A stretch of DNA of 48,701 nt from Bacteroidia bacterium (GTDB taxonomy: Bacteria > Bacteroidota > Bacteroidia > DATLTG01). The notes under the pieces were generated by a model. That model was not told the DNA's origin. It searched no databases and was given only the letters and a program-made list of their open reading frames with translations. Position numbers and translations under genes: made by a program. This document shows, piece after piece, positions 38,742-47,075 of the stretch (position 1 is the stretch's first letter; the number at the start of each line of letters is the position of its first letter). The DNA lies in the NCBI GenBank assembly GCA_039924845.1, contig JBDTAC010000062.1, positions 1 through 48,701 of the forward strand, in the 5' to 3' direction.

Positions 38742-39113
38742 TTATTTAACTTCAACCTCAGCTCCTGCTTCTGTTAATTGTGCTTTAATAGATTCTGCTT
38801 CTTCCTTTGCAATACCTTCTTTTACTGGTTTTGGTGCACCATCAACAAGATCTTTTGCTTCTTTCAAGCCTAAGCCAGTGATTTCTTTTACTATTTTAAC
38901 AACACCTAATTTTGCTGCACCTGCACTTTTCAAAATAACATCAAATGTTGTTTTTTCTGCTGCCGCTGCTGCTCCACCGCCACCAACTGCAACTGCAACT
39001 GCTGCTGCTGCTGGTTCGATACCATGCTCATCTTTTAGGATTTTTGCTAATTCTTGTACTTCTTTTACTGTCAAGCTAACCAATTGGTCCGCTAATGTTT
39101 TTACGTCTGCCAT
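38742..39113 (-). CDS. rplL: Ribosomal protein L7/L12
   Basis: The protein (123 aa) has an N-terminal dimer helix, an Ala/Gly-rich hinge ([20 protein letters not shown]) and the C-terminal domain with [19 protein letters not shown]. It forms the stalk of the 50S subunit with L10 and lies directly after rplJ. Confidence 0.98.
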   Translation of the reverse strand: MADVKTLADQLVSLTVKEVQELAKILKDEHGIEPAAAAVAVAVGGGGAAAAAEKTTFDVILKSAGAAKLGVVKIVKEITGLGLKEAKDLVDGAPKPVKEGIAKEEAESIKAQLTEAGAEVEVK

Positions 39114-39161
39114 TTTTATTGTTTTTTAATTGATTAATTACTAAGTTTAATTATAAAATTT

Positions 39162-39686
39162 TTATTCTGATCTTTCGGATAATGTTTTCACTACACCTGC
39201 AATTGTATTTTTACCTGATTGAAGTGCAGAAATAACATTTTTAGCTGGAGATTGTAATAAGCCGATAATATCTCCAATGAGTTCATTTTTAGATTTAATA
39301 CTTGCTAATGCTGTTAATTCATTGTCGCCTAAATAAGCTGATTGTTCTACAAAAGCAGCTTTCAAAAGAGGTTTGTCTTTCGTTTTTCTGAACTCTTGAA
39401 TTACTTTTGCAGGCTCGCTCGCTGATTCGCAAAACATTATCGCAGTAGCGCCTTTAAGTGCACTATATAAAGGTTGAAATTCTGCATCGTTTTGTTTTTC
39501 CATTGCTTTTTGAAGCAAGGTATTTTTCACAACTTGCAAATGAATCTTTTTACTATAACACATTCTTCTCAATTTATTAACGCTTTCTACGCTCAAACCG
39601 GAAGTATCTGTCAAATAGAAATTTTTGTTATTGGCGAGTTGCTCTACCATTAACTCTATTGCTTTATTTTTGTCTTCTTTTTTCAT
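39162..39686 (-). CDS. rplJ: Ribosomal protein L10
   Basis: The protein (174 aa) is the stalk base that binds L7/L12 dimers. FYLTDTSGLSVESVNKLRR near the N-terminus and the later KNTLLQKAME are typical. It follows rplA on the same strand; the L10 leader between them is very short, so an E. coli-like long regulatory leader is not evident. Confidence 0.97.
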   Translation of the reverse strand: MKKEDKNKAIELMVEQLANNKNFYLTDTSGLSVESVNKLRRMCYSKKIHLQVVKNTLLQKAMEKQNDAEFQPLYSALKGATAIMFCESASEPAKVIQEFRKTKDKPLLKAAFVEQSAYLGDNELTALASIKSKNELIGDIIGLLQSPAKNVISALQSGKNTIAGVVKTLSERSE

Positions 39687-39733
39687 GTTTTTTTATCTGT
39701 ATTTTTGCATTTTATCAGCAAAAACGATTAAAA

Positions 39734-40426
39734 TTATAGCCCTAAGGATTTTGTTTCAATTTGTACACTCGGGCTCATCGTGCTCGACATGTACACACTT
39801 CTAACATAAATGCCTTTAGCGGAAGCAGGCTTTAATTTTATAATTGATTGTAACAATTCATTTGCATTTTCGGCAATTTTTTGTGCATCAAAGGATGCTT
39901 TTGCAACAGAAGATTGAATGATTCCGGCTTTGTCTACTTTAAAGTCGATTTTACCACCTTTTGATTCCATTACAGCTTTTCCCACTTCCATAGTAACAGT
40001 TCCTGTTTTCGGATTCGGCATTAAACCTCTTGGTCCTAAAACTCTTCCTAAAGCTCCTACTTTTCCCATTACACTTGGCATTGTGATTATCACGTCCACA
40101 TCTGTCCAACCACCTTTTATTTTTTCAATATATTCATCTAAACCTACAAAATCAGCACCTGCAGCTTTCGCTTCTGCTTCTTTATCAGGCGTACATAAAA
40201 CCAAAATTTTATTTGTTTTTCCAGTTCCGTGAGGTAAAGTTACAATACCTCTTACCATTTGATTGGCCTTACGAGGATCAACTCCTAAGCGGATACTCAA
40301 ATCCACTGAAGAATCAAATTTTGTATTTGTAATTTCTCTTATAATCTTAGATGCATCCGCTAAACTATAAGATTTTTCACTATCGTATTTTGTTAACGCT
40401 GCTTTTCTTTTTTTGCTAATTGCCAT
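39734..40426 (-). CDS. rplA: Ribosomal protein L1
   Basis: The protein (230 aa) contains the L1 signature [20 protein letters not shown] and the start [20 protein letters not shown]. It binds 23S rRNA in the mobile stalk and often represses the rplKA operon. It follows rplK. Confidence 0.97.
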   Translation of the reverse strand: MAISKKRKAALTKYDSEKSYSLADASKIIREITNTKFDSSVDLSIRLGVDPRKANQMVRGIVTLPHGTGKTNKILVLCTPDKEAEAKAAGADFVGLDEYIEKIKGGWTDVDVIITMPSVMGKVGALGRVLGPRGLMPNPKTGTVTMEVGKAVMESKGGKIDFKVDKAGIIQSSVAKASFDAQKIAENANELLQSIIKLKPASAKGIYVRSVYMSSTMSPSVQIETKSLGL

Positions 40427-40485
40427 TTTATTGTTTTTTTGATGTGCAAACGTTTACAAAAAGCAAACTCCATCAGGTTTATATT

Positions 40486-40929
40486 TTATTTTTTTAAAGG
40501 AGATTCGCCGTCAACGGTGATACCCATACTTCTTGCAGTTCCAGCCACCATACTCATTGCTGAATCCATTGTAAAACAATTCAAATCCGACATTTTTTCT
40601 TCAGCAATCGCTTTTATTTGATTCCAATTTACGGAGGCCACCTTTTTTCTGTTTGGTTCAGCAGACCCTGATTTCAACTTTGCAGCATCTTTCAATTGCA
40701 CAGCAACTGGAGGTTTTTTAAGTATAAAATCAAACGATTTATCTGAATAAACAGTAATAATAACGGGTAATACTTTACCTGCTTGATCTTGGGTTCTTGC
40801 ATTGAATTGCTTGCAAAAATCCATGATATTTACACCTTTTGCACCTAATGCAGGACCAATTGGAGGAGATGGATTAGCCGCTCCGCCTTTTACTTGCAAT
40901 TTTACAACTCCTGTTATTTCTTTAGCCAT
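40486..40929 (-). CDS. rplK: Ribosomal protein L11
   Basis: The protein (147 aa) has the L11 features [20 protein letters not shown] and the C-terminal [14 protein letters not shown]. It binds the GTPase-associated centre of 23S rRNA. It lies between nusG and rplA in the conserved order. Confidence 0.98.
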   Translation of the reverse strand: MAKEITGVVKLQVKGGAANPSPPIGPALGAKGVNIMDFCKQFNARTQDQAGKVLPVIITVYSDKSFDFILKKPPVAVQLKDAAKLKSGSAEPNRKKVASVNWNQIKAIAEEKMSDLNCFTMDSAMSMVAGTARSMGITVDGESPLKK

Positions 40930-41021
40930 TTTTTATTTGTTTTTAAATGTTGAATGTGAATTAGAATTTACGAATGGAAGCTCTAAAAATTCATCCTTCT
41001 TAATTCATCATTTAATGATTG

Positions 41022-41585
41022 TTATTTTTCTTTCTCAACTTGCATGTAACTCAATTCGAGTGGTGTTTTCCGCCCAAATATTTTCACCATAACTTTCAGC
41101 TTTTTCTTCTCTTCATTGATTTCTTCAATGATTCCAGAAAAACTATTGAATGGTCCATCTATTACTTTCACTGTTTCTCCAACAATAAACGGAATATTTA
41201 TCTCTGCATCACTTTCCGCCAACTCATCTACTTTTCCTAAAATACGATTTACTTCTGCTATTCTCAAAGGAACAGCTTCTCCTCCTTTGGTTCCTAAAAA
41301 CCCAATCACACCAGTAATATTTTTAATGATATGCGGTACTTCTCCCACCAACGCTGCTTCAATCAAAACATAACCTGGAAAAAAGTTTTTTTCCTTACTC
41401 ACTTTTTTTCCGTTACGAATTTGATATACTTTTTCAGTCGGAATCAGAACTTGCGAAACATAATCTTTCATTCCAAGCAAGCCGATTTCAGACTCAATAT
41501 ATTGTTTTACCTTTTTCTCCTGACCGCTCACAGCCCTCACAACGTACCATTTTCTAACGGGGGTATTGATAACTTTATCGCTCAT
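41022..41585 (-). CDS. nusG: Transcription factor NusG
   Basis: The protein (187 aa) has an NGN domain starting KWYVVRAVSGQEKKVKQYIE and a C-terminal KOW domain (VGETVKVIDGPFNSFSGII). It couples RNA polymerase with ribosomes or Rho. It is co-transcribed with secE, which ends just upstream. Confidence 0.97.
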   Translation of the reverse strand: MSDKVINTPVRKWYVVRAVSGQEKKVKQYIESEIGLLGMKDYVSQVLIPTEKVYQIRNGKKVSKEKNFFPGYVLIEAALVGEVPHIIKNITGVIGFLGTKGGEAVPLRIAEVNRILGKVDELAESDAEINIPFIVGETVKVIDGPFNSFSGIIEEINEEKKKLKVMVKIFGRKTPLELSYMQVEKEK

Positions 41586-41607
41586 TGCTGCTTTTTTCGA
41601 TTAAAAA

Positions 41608-41802
41608 TTATTGAAAAATATGGTAAAATTGTTCCATTATAAAGTTAAAAGATCTATCCATACCAAAAACAATCATTGCGATAATAACAGAAGTAATCAT
41701 CACAACCACAGAGCTGCTTTGAAGTTCACTCAACGTAGGCCATGATACTTTATGAAAAAGTTCATTGCTTGCGTCTTCTAAATAGTCTTTTATTTTACTC
41801 AT
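41608..41802 (-). CDS. secE: Protein translocase subunit SecE
   Basis: The protein (64 aa) has the single-helix form: an amphipathic N-terminal part with VSWPTLSELQSSS and one membrane helix (about 33-57). It stabilises SecY in the inner membrane. The position between tRNA-Trp and nusG is the classic one. Confidence 0.96.
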   Translation of the reverse strand: MSKIKDYLEDASNELFHKVSWPTLSELQSSSVVVMITSVIIAMIVFGMDRSFNFIMEQFYHIFQ

Positions 41803-41823
41803 TTTTTTTCTTTAATTCCATTG

Positions 41824-41896
41824 CACGGGTGGAGAGACTCGAACTCCCAGCCAATGGTTTTGGAGACCACTACTCTACCAATTGAGCTACACCCGT
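41824..41896 (-). tRNA. tRNA-Trp (CCA)
   Basis: It folds as a full cloverleaf of 73 nt with anticodon CCA, a GTTCGAG-type T-loop and discriminator G. No 3' CCA is encoded. It lies between tuf and secE, a typical Bacteroidota arrangement. Confidence 0.97.
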
Positions 41897-41900
41897 ATTC

Positions 41901-41958
41901 GTTAGCAATTGGCAGCAGGCAACCGCATTGTAGCGGTTGCCAACTGGAAACTGTTAAC
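41901..41958. repeat. 58-bp imperfect palindrome between tuf and tRNA-Trp
   Basis: The core GGCAACCGC-ATTGTA-GCGGTTGCC is perfect. The outer arms pair in blocks (GTTA, CA, TT, CAG), giving a long bulged hairpin. There is no U-run, so RNA processing or a dispersed repeat is likelier than termination. Confidence 0.65.
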
Positions 41959-43152
41959 TTATTTTATAATTGAAATTACTTGTCCTGCACCTACTGTTCT
42001 TCCACCTTCACGGATAGCGAAACGCAATCCTTTATCCATCGCAACAGGTACAATCAATTTCACGGTAATTGTAACGTTATCACCAGGCATAACCATTTCA
42101 CGTCCTTCCGGAAGTGTAATTTCCCCCGTAACATCTGTTGTTCTCAAATAAAATTGAGGACGATATTTGTTATGGAATGGAGTATGACGGCCACCTTCTT
42201 CTTTTTTCAATACATAAATCTCTGCTGTAAATTCAGTGTGAGGAGTGATAGAACCAGGTTTAGCAACAACCATACCTCTTCTGATATCTTTTTTATCAAT
42301 ACCTCTCAACAATAAACCAACGTTATCTCCAGCTTCACCTCTGTCCAATATTTTACGGAACATCTCAACACCTGTAATGGTTGATTTAAGTTTTGTTTCT
42401 TGCTCTTGCATACCGATGATTTCAACATCTTCTCCAGAGTTGATAACACCTGTTTCAATTCTTCCTGTTGCAACAGTACCACGACCAGTGATAGAGAATA
42501 CATCCTCTACTGGCATCAAAAAGTTTTTATCAATTTGACGAACTGGAATTGGAATAAAAGAATCCACCGCATCCATCAATTCCATAATTTTTTCTACCCA
42601 TTTTGCATCACCATTCAAACCACCCAAAGCAGAACCTCTGATGATAGGAATTTTAGCTCCGTCAAAATTATAGAAACTCAATAATTCGCGAATTTCCATT
42701 TCAACTAAATCCAACAATTCAGGATCATCCACCATATCCACTTTGTTCATAAACACAACAATTTGTGGAACGCCTACTTGACGAGCCAAAAGAATGTGTT
42801 CACGTGTTTGTGGCATCGGACCATCCGTAGCAGCAACAACTAATATAGCACCGTCCATTTGAGCAGCACCTGTAACCATGTTTTTCACATAATCCGCGTG
42901 ACCTGGACAATCAACGTGCGCATAGTGGCGATTCGCGGTAGAATATTCTACGTGAGATGTATTAATAGTAATACCTCTTTCTTTTTCCTCAGGAGCATTA
43001 TCGATAGAATCGAACGATCTTTTTTCTGACAATCCCTTACTAGCTAATACTGTTGTAATAGCAGCAGTTAAGGTTGTTTTACCGTGGTCAACGTGACCAA
43101 TAGTTCCGATGTTTACGTGTGGTTTGGAACGATCAAATTTTTCTTTAGCCAT
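41959..43152 (-). CDS. tuf: Elongation factor Tu
   Basis: The protein (397 aa) has GTP-binding motifs GHVDHGKT (19-26), DCPGHADY and NKVD, and the three-domain layout. It delivers aminoacyl-tRNA to the ribosome. It sits in a tRNA-flanked locus: four tRNAs upstream, tRNA-Trp downstream, matching the tufB-type arrangement. Confidence 0.98.
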   Translation of the reverse strand: MAKEKFDRSKPHVNIGTIGHVDHGKTTLTAAITTVLASKGLSEKRSFDSIDNAPEEKERGITINTSHVEYSTANRHYAHVDCPGHADYVKNMVTGAAQMDGAILVVAATDGPMPQTREHILLARQVGVPQIVVFMNKVDMVDDPELLDLVEMEIRELLSFYNFDGAKIPIIRGSALGGLNGDAKWVEKIMELMDAVDSFIPIPVRQIDKNFLMPVEDVFSITGRGTVATGRIETGVINSGEDVEIIGMQEQETKLKSTITGVEMFRKILDRGEAGDNVGLLLRGIDKKDIRRGMVVAKPGSITPHTEFTAEIYVLKKEEGGRHTPFHNKYRPQFYLRTTDVTGEITLPEGREMVMPGDNVTITVKLIVPVAMDKGLRFAIREGGRTVGAGQVISIIK

Positions 43153-43229
43153 AGCTATATTGGGTTTTTAAATTTATTGTTATTATTTATTTATTACTAA
43201 TATTTCACTTTCATTCACTTCTGAAGCAG

Positions 43230-43301
<72 letters not shown>

Positions 43302-43370
43302 TTTTTATTTTGCCGTTCTAACTTTTCATCTTTCAAAAGAGCGTTTACCTCGTCCTCAATTATCTTTAAG

Positions 43371-43443
43371 AGCAGAAGACCGGGCTCGAACCGGCCACCC
43401 TCAGCTTGGAAGGCTGACGCTCTACCAAATGAGCTACTTCTGC
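43371..43443 (-). tRNA. tRNA-Gly (UCC)
   Basis: A 73-nt cloverleaf with anticodon TCC in the loop CTTCCAA and acceptor GCAGAAG/CTTCTGC. CCA is not encoded. Confidence 0.96.
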
Positions 43444-43500
43444 TTAATTTTTTTTAATCTTTTAAAAATCTCAATGAACGTTATTCTTCTTCTATTTTTT

Positions 43501-43528
43501 AGTCTTGAAAAATTAATTTTTCAAGACT
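43501..43528. repeat. Perfect 28-bp AT palindrome between tRNA genes
   Basis: AGTCTTG/CAAGACT arms around AAAAATTAATTTTT, followed by eight T. It lies between tRNA-Tyr and tRNA-Gly, where a full terminator would cut the tuf operon. Confidence 0.8.
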
Positions 43529-43551
43529 TTTTTTTCTATAATAGTTGTTTG

Positions 43552-43634
43552 TGGGGAGAGAAGGATTCGAACCTTCGAAGTCGTAAAACAACAGAGTTAC
43601 AGTCTGTCCCATTTGGCCACTCTGGTATCTCCCC
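43552..43634 (-). tRNA. tRNA-Tyr (GUA)
   Basis: An 83-nt class II tRNA with anticodon GTA and the long variable arm expected for Tyr. Acceptor GGGGAGA/TCTCCCC is perfect. Confidence 0.96.
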
Positions 43635-43658
43635 TGCCAAATTCACATTACATTATAG

Positions 43659-43732
43659 AGCCGATGGAGGGATTCGAACCCCCGACCAGCTGATTACAAA
43701 TCAGCTGCTCTGGCCAGCTGAGCTACATCGGC
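43659..43732 (-). tRNA. tRNA-Thr (UGU)
   Basis: A 74-nt cloverleaf with anticodon TGT in the loop TTTGTAA and perfect acceptor GCCGATG/CATCGGC. It is the first gene of the Thr-Tyr-Gly-Thr-tuf run. Confidence 0.96.
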
Positions 43733-43782
43733 AAGACTTTCTCACCACTTTTTTTCAAAGAACAAATCAATCTAAATCGACA

Positions 43783-43816
43783 CAAAAAAGCAGTCCCCTT
43801 TTTTAAAAAGGACTGC
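43783..43816 (-). terminator. Terminator of the HPF gene
   Basis: GCAGTCC (43790-43796) pairs with GGACTGC (43810-43816), with an inner T/A stem and a six-T tail on the minus strand. It separates the HPF gene from the tRNA-tuf unit. Confidence 0.75.
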
Positions 43817-43880
43817 AAAGTTATAACTAATTTAATTAGTTACAAAATAAATTTATTTTTTTTCTAAGAAAAAAGCATAT

Positions 43881-44180
43881 TTATACACCTCTCAATTTTT
43901 CTTTGTGCTTTTTTACTTGCTTTGTGAGTGCTTCTATACTTGTATCCACAGCTTCTTCAAAGGTTTTACATTGTTTTTTCGCAAACAAGTCGTTACCGGG
44001 AATTAATATTTTTATTTCGGCTACTTTGTTTTCTGCAGCATCAGATTTATCCAACCGTAAAAAAACTTCACTACCAATAATTCCATCGTAAAAATGTCCG
44101 AGTTTATCAACTCTTTCCTGCACAAACTCTAATAGTTTTTTGTCCGCAGTAAAATGTATGGACTGAATTTCTGTTTTCAT
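43881..44180 (-). CDS. hpf: Ribosome hibernation factor HPF, short form
   Basis: The protein (99 aa) starts MKTEIQSIHFTADKKLLEFV and has the beta-alpha-beta HPF/RaiA core with AEIKILIPGNDLFAKKQCKTFEEAVD. There is no C-terminal extension, so it is the short HPF type. It binds the 30S subunit and silences ribosomes in stationary phase. It follows the Xer gene in a conserved order. Confidence 0.93.
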   Translation of the reverse strand: MKTEIQSIHFTADKKLLEFVQERVDKLGHFYDGIIGSEVFLRLDKSDAAENKVAEIKILIPGNDLFAKKQCKTFEEAVDTSIEALTKQVKKHKEKLRGV

Positions 44181-44190
44181 GATTTCCTCC

Positions 44191-44213
44191 TTTTTAAAAA
44201 TTATTTTTTTGAA
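44191..44213. repeat. AT-palindrome copy
   Basis: TTTTTAAAAATTATTTTTTT plus GAA, between the Xer stop and the HPF start. Confidence 0.65.
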
Positions 44214-44242
44214 TGATATTTATAGTGATTCTATTGTAAATA

Positions 44243-45124
44243 CTATGCTTTCGGATGTGCTTGCTGATATACCTTTTTTAATTTTTCTACTGTATTATGC
44301 GTATAAATTTGTGTTGCTGCCAAATTCGCGTGTCCCAATAATTCTTTCACTGCATTCAAATCGGCGCCGTTGTTAAGCATGTGTGTCGCAAAAGTGTGTC
44401 TCAATACATGAGGGCTTTTTTTATCAATTGTTGTAACCTGCGCCAAATAAAGTTTTACAATGCGATAGACCATTTTTGGATATATTTTCTTTCCTTTATC
44501 TGTAACGAACAAAAAACCTTTTTCGTATTCGATGTTTAAATTATTTTTTTCAACGATATACTTTTCAATTTTATTTTTGAGTTCCGCATGAATCGGCAGA
44601 ATCCGTTCTTTATTTCTTTTTCCCAACACTTTCAAGTTTCCCGAAAATAAATCAATGTCTTTTTCTTTCAAATTCACCAATTCCGACAAACGAATACCTG
44701 TGGCATAAAATAATTCGATGATTAATTTATTTCTGATGCCCTCAAAATTATCAGTAAATAAAACATTATCCAACAAAATAGTCATTTTCTTTTCTTCCAC
44801 AAAAACGGGCAATTTTTTTGACGTTTTTGGAGCAATTACTTTCAACGTCGGATTGATCTCAATTATTTTTTCTCGAAACAAAAATTTGTAAAACGATTTC
44901 AGCACCGTTAATTTCCGATTCACTGTGCGGCTACTGTTTTTTTCTTGCATCAACTCCGCCATCCACAAACGAATGGAGGAAAAATCAGCCTTAATAATGT
45001 TTGTGGAATTTATTTTTTCGAGAAACAATTGAAATTGTTTCAAATCATTTTTGTAAGCGGTAAGGGTGTGAGGCGAAAACCGTTTTTCGTACTGTATATA
45101 GTGGAGAAATTTTTCTTGACTCAT
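44243..45124 (-). CDS. Tyrosine recombinase, XerC/XerD-like
   Basis: I place the start at the ATG read from 45124 (293 aa), because the longer frame runs through a structured leader. In this numbering the catalytic residues are Arg145, Lys169, His239, Arg242, His265 and Tyr274. The N-terminal SAM-like domain is intact. Its fixed place between rpsU and HPF argues for the chromosomal dimer-resolution enzyme and against a mobile-element integrase. A degenerate palindrome near 44540 encodes EKNNLN. Confidence 0.94.
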   Translation of the reverse strand: MSQEKFLHYIQYEKRFSPHTLTAYKNDLKQFQLFLEKINSTNIIKADFSSIRLWMAELMQEKNSSRTVNRKLTVLKSFYKFLFREKIIEINPTLKVIAPKTSKKLPVFVEEKKMTILLDNVLFTDNFEGIRNKLIIELFYATGIRLSELVNLKEKDIDLFSGNLKVLGKRNKERILPIHAELKNKIEKYIVEKNNLNIEYEKGFLFVTDKGKKIYPKMVYRIVKLYLAQVTTIDKKSPHVLRHTFATHMLNNGADLNAVKELLGHANLAATQIYTHNTVEKLKKVYQQAHPKA

Positions 45125-45130
45125 AAGAAA

Positions 45131-45200
45131 CGGGAGAAAACTTACTTGTTTCAACGAATACAATTTTAAAAAGTTGTATCGAAAAGTAAATTTTCTCCCG
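45131..45200 (-). promoter_or_regulatory. Structured leader before the Xer gene
   Basis: On the minus-strand RNA the arms at 45185-45200 and 45131-45146 form 16 consecutive pairs including one U-G wobble. The 38-base loop holds a second hairpin (ATACAA/TTGTAT). The stem ends 6 nt before the start codon, so it could block initiation. Confidence 0.55.
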
Positions 45201-45212
45201 CAAAATTTTTAT

Positions 45213-45231
45213 TGGGAAAATTATTTTTTTG
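45213..45231. repeat. AT-palindrome copy, weak
   Basis: GGGAAAATTATTTTTTTGC, 1-2 bp after the rpsU stop. Confidence 0.5.
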
Positions 45232-45232
45232 C

Positions 45233-45424
45233 TTAAGCTTCTGCTTCTTGCATTTTTTGTTTGTAAACGGCTTTGATACGCGTTTCTCTAAATTTCACGG
45301 ATGGTTTCGTGAATTTTTGTCTTTCTCTCAATTCTCTTACAACACCTGTTTTTTCAAATTTCTTTTTGAATTTTTTAAGTGCTTTTTCAATTGGTTCGCC
45401 TTCTTTTATCGGTACAATAATCAT
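45233..45424 (-). CDS. rpsU: Ribosomal protein S21
   Basis: The protein (63 aa) has the S21 pattern EGEPIEKALKKFKKKFEKTG then RELRERQKFTKPSVKFRE. It is a small basic 30S protein near the anti-Shine-Dalgarno end of 16S rRNA. TACATTTG on the minus strand at 45457-45464 is a likely -7 box, 32 nt upstream. Confidence 0.97.
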   Translation of the reverse strand: MIIVPIKEGEPIEKALKKFKKKFEKTGVVRELRERQKFTKPSVKFRETRIKAVYKQKMQEAEA

Positions 45425-45456
45425 TTTTAATGTTTTTTAGTTTTTAAAACGGATGG

Positions 45457-45464
45457 CAAATGTA
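45457..45464 (-). promoter_or_regulatory. TAnnTTTG -7 box (rpsU)
   Basis: Reads TACATTTG on the minus strand. Confidence 0.5.
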
Positions 45465-45480
45465 AAAATTAAAAATCAGT

Positions 45481-45502
45481 TTTCAAAAATTATTTTTTTG
45501 AA
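45481..45502. repeat. AT-palindrome copy
   Basis: TTTCAAAAATTATTTTTTTG plus AA, 4 bp after the acyl-CoA dehydrogenase stop. Confidence 0.75.
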
Positions 45503-45506
45503 GCCC

Positions 45507-46682
45507 TTATTTTAAGATTTCTCTTGCGATAACTATTTTTTGAATTTCGGATGTTCCTTCGCCAATGGTACAAAGTTTTGCATCACGATAAAATTTCTCC
45601 ACTGGAAAATCTTTTGTATAACCGTATCCGCCAAAAATCTGAACGGCTTCATTCGCTGTTCTCACAGCCACTTCCGAAGCATAATATTTCGCGAAAGCAC
45701 TTTCTTTGGTTACTTTTTTGTGTCTATTTTTAAGGTCTGCCGCTTGATATGTTAATAATTCTGCCGCTTCTATTTCGGTTGCCATATCTGCTAATTTAAA
45801 GGCAATTCCTTGAAATTCTGAAATTGCTTTTCCAAATTGTTGGCGTTCTTTCGAATATTTTACCGCTGCTTCAAATGCGCCTTTCGCGATGCCTACAGAT
45901 AATGATGCAATCGAAATTCTACCGCCATCCAACACTTTCATTGCTTGTATAAAACCTTCGCCGATATTTCCCATCAACTGATTTTTATGAACTCTGCAAT
46001 TGTCAAAAATTAATTCGGTGGTTTCGGAAGCACGCATTCCTAATTTATTTTCTTTTCTGCCACTCGTAAAACCTGCAGTTTCTTTTTCAACAATAAAAGC
46101 AGACATTCCGTGCGAATCACCTTTTTCTCCAGTGCGCACAATTACAACGGCTACGTTTCCAGATTTCCCGTGTGTAATAAAATTTTTCGATCCGTTTATC
46201 ACGAAATAATCTCCGTCAGCAACCGCTGTGGTCATCATTCCGCCTGCATCCGAGCCTGTTCCAACTTCTGTTAAACCCCAAGCTCCAATCCATTCGGCTG
46301 TTGCTAATTTTGGTAAATATTTCTTTTTTTGTTCTTCGTTTCCGAATGCTAAAATATGTCCCGTACACAATGAATTATGTGCTGCCATTGATAATCCGAT
46401 AGAACCGCATATTTTAGAAATTTCAACAATTGCAGTAACATATTCTGTGTATGAAAATCCGGAACCACCATATTCTGTTGGCACCAAAACGCCCATCAAC
46501 CCCAATTCTCCGAGTTTTTTAAAAACCTCTACCGGAAAAATTTGAGCTTCGTCCCACTCCATCATTTTCGGTTTAATATGTTCTTCGCCGAATTTGCGAA
46601 TCATATCCGCAATCATGCGTTGGTTTTCATTAAACTCGAAATTCATTTGTGCGGTATGTTCCATCGTTTGGTGTTCCATCAT
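45507..46682 (-). CDS. Acyl-CoA dehydrogenase
   Basis: I choose the ATG read from 46682 (391 aa). The longer frame starts upstream of a TAnnTTTG box and encodes a Lys/Arg-rich stretch unlike the family. GAWGLTEVGTGSDAGGM, SKNFITHG, ASETTELIFDNCRV and IFGGYGYTKDFPVEKFYRD are diagnostic. The likely catalytic glutamate lies in IGEGTSEIQ. It is an FAD enzyme of fatty-acid or branched-chain acyl-CoA oxidation; the chain specificity is not clear. Confidence 0.95.
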   Translation of the reverse strand: MMEHQTMEHTAQMNFEFNENQRMIADMIRKFGEEHIKPKMMEWDEAQIFPVEVFKKLGELGLMGVLVPTEYGGSGFSYTEYVTAIVEISKICGSIGLSMAAHNSLCTGHILAFGNEEQKKKYLPKLATAEWIGAWGLTEVGTGSDAGGMMTTAVADGDYFVINGSKNFITHGKSGNVAVVIVRTGEKGDSHGMSAFIVEKETAGFTSGRKENKLGMRASETTELIFDNCRVHKNQLMGNIGEGFIQAMKVLDGGRISIASLSVGIAKGAFEAAVKYSKERQQFGKAISEFQGIAFKLADMATEIEAAELLTYQAADLKNRHKKVTKESAFAKYYASEVAVRTANEAVQIFGGYGYTKDFPVEKFYRDAKLCTIGEGTSEIQKIVIAREILK

Positions 46683-46708
46683 TATAATGTATTTTGTTTT
46701 TGAGGCTG

Positions 46709-46716
46709 CAAATTTA
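46709..46716 (-). promoter_or_regulatory. TAnnTTTG -7 box (acyl-CoA dehydrogenase)
   Basis: Reads TAAATTTG on the minus strand, 26 nt before the chosen start. It supports the shorter start. Confidence 0.45.
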
Positions 46717-46729
46717 GCTTTATTTTTTC

Positions 46730-46757
46730 CGTTTGAAAAATTATTTTTTTGAAGACG
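46730..46757. repeat. AT palindrome with CGT/ACG outer bases
   Basis: The core GAAAAATTATTTTTTT is flanked by CGTTT on the left and GAAGACG on the right. It lies upstream of the acyl-CoA dehydrogenase promoter. Confidence 0.65.
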
Positions 46758-46764
46758 TTTTCTT

Positions 46765-46927
46765 GTTCTTTTTGTCTTATAAACAAAAAGAACCAAAAAA
46801 TTCAAGGCTGGGATTTCTCATTTCATTTTAGCTTCCTGAAACCTATTCGTCGGGTGATTTCCTCATTACTTTCGGAACTTCCCAAACTCATCACGCTTTC
46901 ATTTTGCTAAAATTTTATTTGAAATCC
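46765..46927. repeat. Dispersed intergenic repeat, long copy
   Basis: It starts with the hairpin GTTCTTTTTGT/ACAAAAAGAAC and contains CTCATTTCATTTTAGCTT (46817-46834) and TTTATTTGAAATCC (46914-46927). Both blocks recur in order at 48065-48082 and 48098-48111. It fills most of the 46683-47075 spacer and I see no gene in it. Confidence 0.6.
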
Positions 46928-46972
46928 TATGCCGCAAAAAAGTGTCTCAAAAAAGAAAACTTATAGAAAATA

Positions 46973-46998
46973 GTTTTGAAAAATTATTTTTTTGAACG
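46973..46998. repeat. AT-palindrome copy
   Basis: GTTTTGAAAAATTATTTTTT and a GAACG flank. Confidence 0.75.
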
Positions 46999-47014
46999 CC
47001 TTTTTCAGACATAC

Positions 47015-47047
47015 AAAAAGCCGCAAACAATGACGTTTACGGCTTTT
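47015..47047 (-). terminator. Terminator of the collagen-like gene
   Basis: AAAAGCCG-C-AAAC pairs with GTTT-A-CGGCTTTT (one mismatch), with a T-run on the minus strand. It is GC-containing and lies beside an AT palindrome. Confidence 0.75.
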
Positions 47048-47067
47048 GAAAAATTATTTTTTCGAAT
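47043..47067. repeat. AT-palindrome copy
   Basis: TTTTGAAAAATTATTTTTTC plus GA, 9 bp after the collagen-like gene's stop and directly before its GC terminator. Confidence 0.75.
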
Positions 47068-47075
47068 ACTCTTTT

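Noticed and set aside
38722-39129. 135-codon plus-strand open frame
   Set aside because: It is the antisense of rplL, kept open by that gene's Ala/Gly codon bias.
44243-45124. Xer-type recombinase as part of an integrated element
   Set aside because: The rpsU-Xer-HPF-tRNA-tuf order is conserved chromosomal context, and no att repeats or cargo genes are seen.
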